From NCBI GenBank assembly GCA_964426895.1, contig CAYRSH010000009.1:1-40899 (forward strand): a stretch of 40,899 bases of DNA, in the 5' to 3' direction. The position numbers and the translations under genes are program-made. This document shows positions 33,990 through 40,824 of this stretch, in pieces. Positions within the stretch are counted from its first letter, which is position 1. Each line of letters starts with the position of its first letter. The notes under the pieces are model-generated. The model saw nothing but the letters and a program-made list of their open reading frames with translations. It did not search any database and was not told the origin of the DNA. The DNA comes from Caldipriscus sp964426895 (GTDB lineage Bacteria; Hydrothermota; Hydrothermia; LBFQ01).

Positions 33990-34922
33990 ATGATTTGGAT
34001 GGTTTTGTTGCAGGTTGAAGAGGATCCTTATAAACCCGACTCTTTAAATATGCGCATAGCGAAAATGTTGAAACTTCCAACCCCATGCTTTGGTATAACC
34101 ATATCGGGAAGATACGCATATTTATCCTCTTTGAGGAAAATTTATGTGGTTGATATAAGCAAACCGGATAGTTTGTATTTAGCCGCCACAATACCCACAA
34201 CTAATATACCCTTGGGTTTGGCGGTTTATAAAAACTATCTTTATGTTGGGCACGGCTATAAGGGTTTATCCGTTTTTAATATATCCGATCCAAACATAGC
34301 ATCCGAGATATATACACTGCCCATGCCGGATACGACTATGGAAGTTAAAATGGTTGGAAGTTATTTGTATTTAACAATTGGGGATTCCGGTTTTGCAATT
34401 GTGAGCATATCAAACCCCTCAAAGCCAAAACCCGTCAGTATAACGAAAAGTCAAGGTTTTGTAAGGGGAATAACTGTAAAAGGTAATTACGCTTATGTTG
34501 CAGCAGGAAGGGAGGGGTTAAAGGTTTATAACATTTCCGATCCCCAAAAACCCCGTCTTGTGGGGAGTTTTAAAACCGACGGCTTCGCGATAGGCGTAGA
34601 TGTTGAAGGGGGATTCGCATATGTCACTTTGGGTAGGAAGGGTATAGACATTCTTGATGTTTCAAATCCCGCAGATATAAAGGAGTTCAGGTTGGCAAAA
34701 GGTCCGGGAGATGCTTTAAACGCGAGGACCATAAACGGCTTAATATATGTTGCATTTGGATACGGTGGGGTTAGCGTTGTTGATCCCATAAACAAGGTGG
34801 AGGTTGCGAGGTATAAACCGCCAAAATATAGGGGTGATTATGTTTTTGATATAGTTGTTCAGGGTAAATATGTTTTTGCGGCTTCAAGGAACGGGATGGT
34901 GGTATATGAAATCCTGAGATGA
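33990..34922 (+). CDS. LVIVD-repeat beta-propeller protein
   Basis: 310 aa made of seven repeats of about 40 residues, each like GNYAYVAAGREGLKVYNISD or GFAYVTLGRKGIDILDVSNP, so a seven-bladed propeller is likely. LVIVD proteins are usually extracellular or envelope-bound with unknown ligands. The N-terminus MIWMVLLQVEED has only about seven hydrophobic residues before the mature-looking part. There is no sorting-like tail. The stop overlaps the start of a glycosyltransferase gene (ATGA). A decayed relative lies just upstream. Confidence 0.85.
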   Translation: MIWMVLLQVEEDPYKPDSLNMRIAKMLKLPTPCFGITISGRYAYLSSLRKIYVVDISKPDSLYLAATIPTTNIPLGLAVYKNYLYVGHGYKGLSVFNISDPNIASEIYTLPMPDTTMEVKMVGSYLYLTIGDSGFAIVSISNPSKPKPVSITKSQGFVRGITVKGNYAYVAAGREGLKVYNISDPQKPRLVGSFKTDGFAIGVDVEGGFAYVTLGRKGIDILDVSNPADIKEFRLAKGPGDALNARTINGLIYVAFGYGGVSVVDPINKVEVARYKPPKYRGDYVFDIVVQGKYVFAASRNGMVVYEILR

Positions 34923-35767
34923 ACCCAAAGGTTTCGGTGATAATTCCAACCTATAACAGACCCAAAGAGTTGGAGAAAGCGGTAAAAAGCGTCTTGGAAA
35001 ACGGGTATGACAATGTTGAGGTTTTAATCGGATATGATGGGGAACCGTATGGTGAGTTTGGGGACAAGAGGGTTAAAACTTTTGTGTTTGAACATACGGG
35101 AAACCCGAGTTATGTAAGGAATAGATTGGCGGAGTTATCAACGGGTGATTTTATAACCTTCCTTGACGACGATGACATATACCTCCCCGGGAAAATAAGG
35201 AGACAGTTAGAGGTTTTAGAAAATGGGGATTACGATGCCACCTTTTGTAATGTTTTGGTTTTTGATAACGAGAAGGGGAGTTTATTGGGATTGGCTTATA
35301 AAAATAAGGCGATAAAATTGGAAAATTTTTTGTACATACACAAGAAATTGGGGGTATTGGTTTTCGTAGGGGCTTGGATGTTAAAGCGGGATTTTTTTCT
35401 AAAAGTAGGGGGATTTAATGAGAATCTAAAATTTAATGAGGATTGGGAATTTGGGGTTAGGGTTTTTTTAAACGGTAAGGTTTTATTTGATAATTTTGCG
35501 GGGGTTATACATTATATGTACCGTCCGGATAGTTTGAATGCAAGGGAGGGGAGACCCGAGAATTTTTTAAAGGCGGCATTAGAAGTTTCCAAATTATTAA
35601 AGGGTTTTGAAAAAAGGAAATTTTTGGGGTACGCTTATGGCGTGGCTTCTTATAAATTTTCAAGGGTTGGGAAAAAGAAAGAAGCGTTAAAGTATTCAAT
35701 TATAGGTTTATCTTACTTTCCCGATGTTTTTTTCCTTCGCGGAATAGTAAGGGCAATGCTCCGCTAA
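34919..35767 (+). CDS. Family 2 glycosyltransferase
   Basis: 282 aa GT-A enzyme: KVSVIIPTYNRPKELEKAVK at the N-terminus, the metal-binding acidic run FLDDDDIYLPGKI (DxD), then WMLKRDFFLKVGGFNENLKF and EDWEFGVRVF, which form the acceptor side. It should transfer a sugar from a nucleotide sugar at the inner face of the membrane; the substrate is unknown. It is coupled to the LVIVD gene (ATGA overlap), which could suggest glycosylation of an envelope component, but that is only positional. Its last 20 codons overlap nth on the other strand. Confidence 0.92.
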   Translation: MNPKVSVIIPTYNRPKELEKAVKSVLENGYDNVEVLIGYDGEPYGEFGDKRVKTFVFEHTGNPSYVRNRLAELSTGDFITFLDDDDIYLPGKIRRQLEVLENGDYDATFCNVLVFDNEKGSLLGLAYKNKAIKLENFLYIHKKLGVLVFVGAWMLKRDFFLKVGGFNENLKFNEDWEFGVRVFLNGKVLFDNFAGVIHYMYRPDSLNAREGRPENFLKAALEVSKLLKGFEKRKFLGYAYGVASYKFSRVGKKKEALKYSIIGLSYFPDVFFLRGIVRAMLR

Positions 35768-36400
35768 TGGACAAATTTCACACTTTGGATTCTTTGGCTT
35801 ACATATAGCCTGTCCAAAGGCTACTAAGAGTTTATTAACAACCGACCATTTTTCTTTTGGAATGTTTTCCATGAGGAACCTTTCAACATCCTCAGGTTTT
35901 TTGGCATTTTCTAAGAGTTTCCACCTATATTTAATAATTCTGAAAACATGCGTATCAACCGCTATGGCTGGTTTTCCAAAGGCTACGGATAAAACTATAT
36001 TGGCCACCTTCCTACCAACACCCCTAAACTTTAACAGTTCATCCAAACTATCCGGAACATTACCGTTATACTCATTTACTATCTTTTCGGCGGCCAGTTT
36101 TATATTTTTTGCCTTTTGTTTGTATAATCCGAGGGGTTTCAATATATTCTCAATTTCATTCAAATCCATACGGGATAAGTGATAAGGCGTTGGTGCCCTT
36201 TTAAACAGTTCCTCGGCAACCTTATATGTTATTTCATCCTTTACCCTTGGGGAAAGCATGGTGGTTATAAGCGCCCTGTATGGGTCTTTTTTCTTAACCC
36301 TATGCATAAGTTTCACCGGTGCATCCTTTTCCGAAAGATAAGGGTATAAATCCTCCAAAATGTTCAAAAATTTTAAGAGTTTTTCAGAAGAGTTTGACAT
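35708..36400 (-). CDS. nth: Endonuclease III (base-excision repair)
   Basis: 230 aa DNA glycosylase/AP lyase. The helix-hairpin-helix LLKFRGVGRKVANIVLSVAF contains the catalytic Lys, AIAVDTHVFRI the catalytic Asp, and the 4Fe-4S loop is C-x6-C-x2-C-x5-C (CKPKNPKCEICPLAEHC). The last cluster Cys codon (35753-35755) lies in the 60-base antisense overlap with the glycosyltransferase gene. The start ATG 36400 is inside the MlaD-like gene (17-base overlap). It removes oxidised pyrimidines. Confidence 0.95.
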   Translation of the reverse strand: MSNSSEKLLKFLNILEDLYPYLSEKDAPVKLMHRVKKKDPYRALITTMLSPRVKDEITYKVAEELFKRAPTPYHLSRMDLNEIENILKPLGLYKQKAKNIKLAAEKIVNEYNGNVPDSLDELLKFRGVGRKVANIVLSVAFGKPAIAVDTHVFRIIKYRWKLLENAKKPEDVERFLMENIPKEKWSVVNKLLVAFGQAICKPKNPKCEICPLAEHCPYYSAKEKNIGKVR

Positions 36401-37175
36401 TAAGGTTTATGTATTTTGTGGGGTTCTTTTTTATATCCTCAACCAAATCCTTTAATTGCCTTACCGTTGTGTTTAATTCTATGTATAGGGAATCGTCCGT
36501 TAAGAGTTTTTGAACGGTTCCATCCGAAGATACCAACGAATCCAACTTTTCGGCCGTTTCATCCACCTTATTAGCCGTTTGCATCAGTTGATAATAAATA
36601 ACTTCAACCCTTTTGTCGGTATTGTTTACGGTATTTTTAAGGGAGGATGCCAATTCCCTTAAATCCCCCGATATTGATCTGATTTCCTCCTTTGTAGAGA
36701 TCACCAATTCGTTCGTATTAGTCAAAAGTATAGAAGTTTTCCTTGATACGCTATCTATGTTTTGAAGGATTGAATTTACCGCAAACATGAAATCCGTGAA
36801 GGTTGGTGTATCCTCGCCTTTAATTAGAGCATTCTCCGGCAAAAATTCCCCCCTACCTTGATATATGGAGAGCCTCCTACCACCTATGAACCCTTCGTTT
36901 TCAACCCTAGCATAGGCTCCCCCCCTGAGTTTTATATCCTCCAAATAAAAATTCACAACCACGCTATCGGTAAATATCTGGATAAACTTAACCTTACCCT
37001 TTACCACACCATTTACACTTACCGGATCACCATTACCCAACCAGCTTGCGGATCTAAGGGAAGCCCTGTAATCGTATCGTTTTTTGAGGGAAAAGGTGTT
37101 CCTTATCCAAAAAACCCCAAATATAAAAAGTGCCAAAGAGAGTATAAAGAATATCCCTACCTTTACCTTATACAT
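36384..37175 (-). CDS. MCE-domain (MlaD-like) lipid-transport substrate-binding protein
   Basis: 263 aa. One N-terminal membrane anchor (VGIFFILSLALFIFGVFWI) is followed by the MCE beta-barrel (ASWLGNGDPVSVNGVVKGKV to ENEGFIGGRRLSIYQGRGEF). A long helical/coiled-coil tail follows (LLTNTNELVISTKEEIRSIS onward), ending in NPTKYINLNVKLF, a common MlaD ending. These proteins form hexamers that carry phospholipids between membranes and work with MlaE/MlaF, neither of which is in the window. The start overlaps the transaldolase stop by 8 bases. It implies an outer membrane. Confidence 0.9.
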   Translation of the reverse strand: MYKVKVGIFFILSLALFIFGVFWIRNTFSLKKRYDYRASLRSASWLGNGDPVSVNGVVKGKVKFIQIFTDSVVVNFYLEDIKLRGGAYARVENEGFIGGRRLSIYQGRGEFLPENALIKGEDTPTFTDFMFAVNSILQNIDSVSRKTSILLTNTNELVISTKEEIRSISGDLRELASSLKNTVNNTDKRVEVIYYQLMQTANKVDETAEKLDSLVSSDGTVQKLLTDDSLYIELNTTVRQLKDLVEDIKKNPTKYINLNVKLF

Positions 37176-37818
37176 TTACACCCATGGCCTTTTTCCAATC
37201 TGAGAGGAATTTTTCAAGACCTATATCCGTTAATGGGTGTTTTATCAACTTCCATATAACCTCAGGGGGTACGGTTGCAATGTGGGCACCGGCCAATGCC
37301 GCCTCAACGAAATGAATGGGATGCCTTACGCTGGCGGCAATGATTTGGGTTTCAATGCCGTGAAGCGTAAAGATTTGTGAAACCTGTTTGATCAAATCTA
37401 TTCCATAGTACCCTATGTCGTCTATCCTTCCCATAAATGGTGATACGAAATCCGCACCGGCTCTGGCGGCTAAAAGGGCTTGTGAAGGGGAAAATATAAG
37501 GGTCATATTCACCCTTACCCCCTTTTCCTTTAAACCCTGCAAGGCTATTAAACCCTCTTTGGTCATGGGGAGTTTAACAACTATGTTTGGGTGTATAGAT
37601 GCGTATTCCAATCCCTCTTTTATCATAGATTCGGGCTCTTCCGAAACCACTTCCGCCGAGACATGCTCAACCATTTGGGCCAACTCGTAATAAACTTCCT
37701 TCGGTTCTTTGCCCGTCTTTGATAAAAGCGTGGGGTTTGTCGTTACACCGGAAACAAACCCCAACTTAACGATCTTTTTTATCTCGTCTATATCAGCACT
37801 ATCAATGAACACCTTCAT
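37168..37818 (-). CDS. Transaldolase / fructose-6-phosphate aldolase family
   Basis: 216 aa small-type transaldolase: MKVFIDSADIDEIKKIVKLG, GVTTNPTLLSKTG, the Schiff-base Lys in NIVVKLPMT, VNMTLIFSPSQALLAARAGA and SPFMGRIDDIG. It transfers dihydroxyacetone units in the pentose phosphate pathway, matching rpe elsewhere in the window; distinguishing transaldolase from F6P aldolase by eye is not safe. I used ATG 37818; the TTG at 37821 is also possible. A TAAAAT box lies nine bases before the ATG. Confidence 0.93.
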   Translation of the reverse strand: MKVFIDSADIDEIKKIVKLGFVSGVTTNPTLLSKTGKEPKEVYYELAQMVEHVSAEVVSEEPESMIKEGLEYASIHPNIVVKLPMTKEGLIALQGLKEKGVRVNMTLIFSPSQALLAARAGADFVSPFMGRIDDIGYYGIDLIKQVSQIFTLHGIETQIIAASVRHPIHFVEAALAGAHIATVPPEVIWKLIKHPLTDIGLEKFLSDWKKAMGVNV

Positions 37819-37827
37819 CAAGCGTGT

Positions 37828-37833
37828 ATTTTA
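37828..37833 (-). promoter_or_regulatory. -10 box of the transaldolase operon
   Basis: TAAAAT on the minus strand, ACACGCTTG, ATG 37818. Confidence 0.55.
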
Positions 37834-37872
37834 AAGGTGAAAATGTTTCCAAACAAAACATTAACTCGCCCT

Positions 37873-37878
37873 TAGAAT
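37873..37878 (+). promoter_or_regulatory. -10 box of the Asp-box protein gene
   Basis: TAGAAT, TTTTGCCT, ATG 37887. This decides the start over the GTG frame opening at 37824. Confidence 0.5.
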
Positions 37879-37886
37879 TTTTGCCT

Positions 37887-39920
37887 ATGCTCTGGATAAT
37901 GGGATTAACATGGACACCTTTAAGCATAAATGGGGGAAATGTTAGGGTTTATTCTTTCGGGGATACCTTGGCCGCCGTGGGCATAACATCAATATGGGTA
38001 TCGTATAACAGGGGTAATTCTTGGAACCTCGCATATTGGGGGAATATTAATTCCTGCTGCGTTAAGGCATATACAATATCTTCCAAAAAGTTGTTTTTCG
38101 CAAACGGAAATGTTGTATATGAATTGGATTTAAACACCTTATCAACCAGTACATTCCCATTACCTTATGGTGTAGTGGGTATGGTTGGGGAACCACATCC
38201 CAATCCATCCCTTTATCCCCTTTACATATTCACATCAACATCCGCTTTGGATTCAATAATAGTTTTCAAATCAACAGACGGTGGGGCTTCTTGGGGTGAA
38301 GTTTCAAGGTTTTTTGTTGGGTATAATACGAGGTTTTTAAACACATCGTCAAATGGTTCTACGATTTTTACGGCTTTATATACCGCAAATCCAACGGATT
38401 CCACGCTAAAATTTTACCTTTCAAACAATGGGGGGTTGAGTTGGAGTTTGGTATATACCCTTCCCGCAACTTCCGGAAATTATCAAAATGTTTATTCCAC
38501 GGATATTTTACCCGGAAAATTGTTATTCACAGTTCTTAGGTCATCCTTTCCACAAAAGGGTTTACTCTATATATCAACGGATGGAGGTTCAACATGGAAT
38601 GCGGTAGATTCCTCCGATAGTTGGGGATTTGCAAAGTTTGTAAATGACAGTTTAATAATAGGTTTTAGGCCGGTTGCCGCATCCAAAAACTGGGTCGTGT
38701 TTAACATAAACACCAACTCATATACGGTTATTGATACATTTGATATTCCGAGGAATTATGACTTAACGCCTTATGGTTGGGTTTTCGGATTGGCTTCAAA
38801 CGGCGTTAGGTTGGCTCCGGATATTTTAAACCCGGCCACTTGGAGTTTGCTAAACAACGGTTTAAGGGCTTATACCGTTATAAGGAATGCTATATCAATA
38901 AACGGGAGTGATATTCTAATTGTTGATGTTTCGGGGAATCGTATTTTCCTATCAAACGACAACGGCGCCACTTGGAACATGGTTTATAACCCCATATTTG
39001 ATTACACTTCGGGCTTGGGTGGGTTTAGTGTGGAGTTTTTCGGAACGAATAAGGCATTATCTTCCATAGTTAATACCGGTGCATATTCCGTATTAAGTAA
39101 ATCTTCGGATGGTGGGAACACTTGGACGCCTCTAATGTATAACCTCAATGTTATGGTGGATATCCAGAGGTGGAACGGGGATACGCTTTTGGGTGTGGGC
39201 TTAAACTATATATTCGGTCAATCGGGTGTTTTTAGGAGTTTTGACGGGGGTTCGAGTTGGGCAAACACTTACCCCTATGCCCTCCCTTTAAATTACCAAT
39301 CCTTCACCCACAAAATAATAAAATCCGGTTCAAACCTTTACCTTTTGAGGGAAACCACAAATGCCTTCGTTTCAAATGACATGGGTACGAGTTTTAACAT
39401 AATACCCAACCCCTCACCAAACGATACGATATTGTCAATATGCCCGGCAAATAGCGGGTTTTACGCCTTGGTTTCCTCCCCAACATTTAACGGCATAAGG
39501 CTTTATAACGGGAGTTGGACGGATGTTTGGACCTCCCCTTCGGATATATCACCCAACAGACTCTTGGCGGATATATCCTCAAACGGGAATTTCGTAGTGG
39601 CCACATTCAACTATTCTTTGCCAATGGTTTATTACAGGGGTATAACATCAGCCGCGGAGGGTATGGATACCCTTCCGGATTACATATTACCAACCGCCAT
39701 AAGCATAACCGCGGATGATAGGATAATCGTTTGTAGTGGTTGGACAACGGGTTGTGTTATAAGCGATCCTTTGGTTGGGGTATCGGAAAGGGTTTATAAG
39801 ACCTCCGCAAAAGGTTCGGTTATATACGATGTTTTGGGTAGGAGGGTGAAGGGTATGGATAAGAGGGGTGTTTATTTTGTGAAGGAGGGGGAAAAGGTTA
39901 AAAAGGTGATTGTAAAATAA
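37887..39920 (+). CDS. Secreted Asp-box (BNR/sialidase-like) propeller protein with sorting-like tail
   Basis: 677 aa. At least seven Asp-box turns of the S-x-D/N-x-G-x-x-W type are visible: SYNRGNSW, STDGGASW, SNNGGLSW, STDGGSTW, SNDNGATW, SSDGGNTW and SFDGGSSW. They indicate one or two beta-propellers. Sialidase catalytic residues (the RIP motif) were not seen, so binding or structural roles are as likely as hydrolysis. The tail SVIYDVLGRRVKGMDKRG, VYFVKEGEKVKKVIV matches the tails of the carboxypeptidase and subtilase. The N-terminus MLWIMGLTWTP is very short for a signal peptide. It is a single gene. Confidence 0.85.
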   Translation: MLWIMGLTWTPLSINGGNVRVYSFGDTLAAVGITSIWVSYNRGNSWNLAYWGNINSCCVKAYTISSKKLFFANGNVVYELDLNTLSTSTFPLPYGVVGMVGEPHPNPSLYPLYIFTSTSALDSIIVFKSTDGGASWGEVSRFFVGYNTRFLNTSSNGSTIFTALYTANPTDSTLKFYLSNNGGLSWSLVYTLPATSGNYQNVYSTDILPGKLLFTVLRSSFPQKGLLYISTDGGSTWNAVDSSDSWGFAKFVNDSLIIGFRPVAASKNWVVFNINTNSYTVIDTFDIPRNYDLTPYGWVFGLASNGVRLAPDILNPATWSLLNNGLRAYTVIRNAISINGSDILIVDVSGNRIFLSNDNGATWNMVYNPIFDYTSGLGGFSVEFFGTNKALSSIVNTGAYSVLSKSSDGGNTWTPLMYNLNVMVDIQRWNGDTLLGVGLNYIFGQSGVFRSFDGGSSWANTYPYALPLNYQSFTHKIIKSGSNLYLLRETTNAFVSNDMGTSFNIIPNPSPNDTILSICPANSGFYALVSSPTFNGIRLYNGSWTDVWTSPSDISPNRLLADISSNGNFVVATFNYSLPMVYYRGITSAAEGMDTLPDYILPTAISITADDRIIVCSGWTTGCVISDPLVGVSERVYKTSAKGSVIYDVLGRRVKGMDKRGVYFVKEGEKVKKVIVK

Positions 39921-39951
39921 ACGGTTTAAACATACCTCGGCCCAATTGCCT

Positions 39952-40101
39952 ATGCCGATAATGGGTATGTTTTATGAAGGTTGGAGACCCTCCGAAGTTC
40001 CGATAAAAATAAGGCACAAAAAGGAACACGATATTGAACCGGAAAAAGTGGTAAGGGCTGTTTGGAAGGTTATAAAGCTCCATATAACCGAAGGGGAATA
40101 A
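39952..40101 (+). CDS. Small basic protein, unknown
   Basis: 49 codons, MPIMGMFYEGWRPSEVPIKI then RHKKEHDIEPEKVVRAVWKV, ending HITEGE. The amino-acid composition (charged, amphipathic) looks coding rather than random. A later start at ATG 39967 gives 44 aa and follows a GATAAT by four bases. It could be a small protein or the end of a decayed gene; no family recognised. It lies between the Asp-box gene and the convergent regulator. Confidence 0.35.
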   Translation: MPIMGMFYEGWRPSEVPIKIRHKKEHDIEPEKVVRAVWKVIKLHITEGE

Positions 40102-40107
40102 ATGTTA

Positions 40108-40419
40108 TTACACATTTAGGTTGTCTATTAGTTTTTTCATTTCCCGTAAATAGTTGAGTAATGCCTTTTTGCCTTTTTTCGTAATTCTGCAAACAGTTGT
40201 GGGTTTTTTGTTTATGAATTTCTTGGTTATCTTGATGTATCCAGCCTTTTCAAGTTTGTATATGTGAAACGATAGGTTTCCCCTGGTTAGACCCGTCATC
40301 CTTTGGAGGAACATAAAATCACACTCCTCAACCTCGTATAAAACCACAAGTATGGCCAGTCTTGAAGGCTCACTCAGAACCTTATCAAGCCCCGCTATAT
40401 TTTCGTATAAACCTTCCAT
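40108..40419 (-). CDS. Winged-helix transcriptional regulator (HTH_34/ArsR-like)
   Basis: 103 aa single-domain DNA-binding protein: LSEPSRLAILVVLYEVEECD, the recognition part MTGLTRGNLSFHIYKLEKAG, and a wing KITKKFINKKPTTVCRITKK, ending in a helix for dimerisation. No metal-binding Cys cluster is apparent. It follows a small membrane protein gene after 15 bases and should be on the same transcript. A palindrome at that transcript's start is a plausible target, so autoregulation is likely by inference. Confidence 0.85.
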   Translation of the reverse strand: MEGLYENIAGLDKVLSEPSRLAILVVLYEVEECDFMFLQRMTGLTRGNLSFHIYKLEKAGYIKITKKFINKKPTTVCRITKKGKKALLNYLREMKKLIDNLNV

Positions 40420-40434
40420 ATTGGATTAACCCAC

Positions 40435-40758
40435 CTATAATACGCTTATGCTAAACGCTAAGGTTAGAATGGCATAAAGGTAAAATCGGCCGATGTTATA
40501 AGACAAACTTATTCCTGTAAGCAAATTTTCCAAATTCGGCCAGATAAAGGCTAAGGATATCAAAGCGAGAACTACTATAAGGGTTGGTACCATTATCCAT
40601 AAGGGGCGATTTTTGGGTTTTGAATATCCGGTTTTATCCCATATAAAAGGCGAATACGAGGAGCAGAATATAACCGCTGCGAAACCGGAGGCCACTTCCG
40701 TTATGCCATCTTCCCACCATGCACCTTTTGCTTTGTTTTGTATATCCCTTAAATTCAT
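40435..40758 (-). CDS. Small membrane protein paired with the winged-helix regulator
   Basis: 107 aa. The front, MNLRDIQNKAKGAWWEDGIT and EVASGFAAVIF, resembles membrane proteins found next to HTH_34-type regulators that start with a W/Y-x-DG motif. Helices follow at about 53-72 (LWIMVPTLIVVLALISLAFI) and 89-107. Those relatives are usually longer, so this copy may be truncated. It has a full sigma70-type promoter, a leader with a palindrome and a GGAGGTGAAAC ribosome-binding site. The function of the family is unknown. Confidence 0.65.
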   Translation of the reverse strand: MNLRDIQNKAKGAWWEDGITEVASGFAAVIFCSSYSPFIWDKTGYSKPKNRPLWIMVPTLIVVLALISLAFIWPNLENLLTGISLSYNIGRFYLYAILTLAFSISVL

Positions 40759-40771
40759 GTTTCACCTCCTT

Positions 40772-40790
40772 TTGTTTGTATTACAGACAA
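40772..40790 (-). promoter_or_regulatory. Candidate operator palindrome
   Basis: TTGTTTGTATTACAGACAA (plus strand): 8 of 9 base pairs match around a central base. It lies between the -10 box and the Shine-Dalgarno of the membrane protein-regulator operon, covering the early transcribed region. Confidence 0.6.
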
Positions 40791-40796
40791 GTTAAT

Positions 40797-40824
40797 ATTA
40801 TAAGATTGTTTAATTTGTTGTCAA
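40797..40824 (-). promoter_or_regulatory. Promoter of the membrane protein-regulator operon
   Basis: On the minus strand TTGACA (40819-40824), 16 bases, TATAAT (40797-40802). The remaining bases to the window end show no feature I can support. Confidence 0.8.

Noticed and set aside
37824..37886. GTG start for the Asp-box protein
   Set aside because: The extra residues are polar and unlike an export signal, and TAGAAT-N8-ATG points to 37887.
37887..39920. Sialidase enzyme call for the Asp-box protein
   Set aside because: Asp boxes alone define the fold; no arginine triad or RIP motif was recognised.
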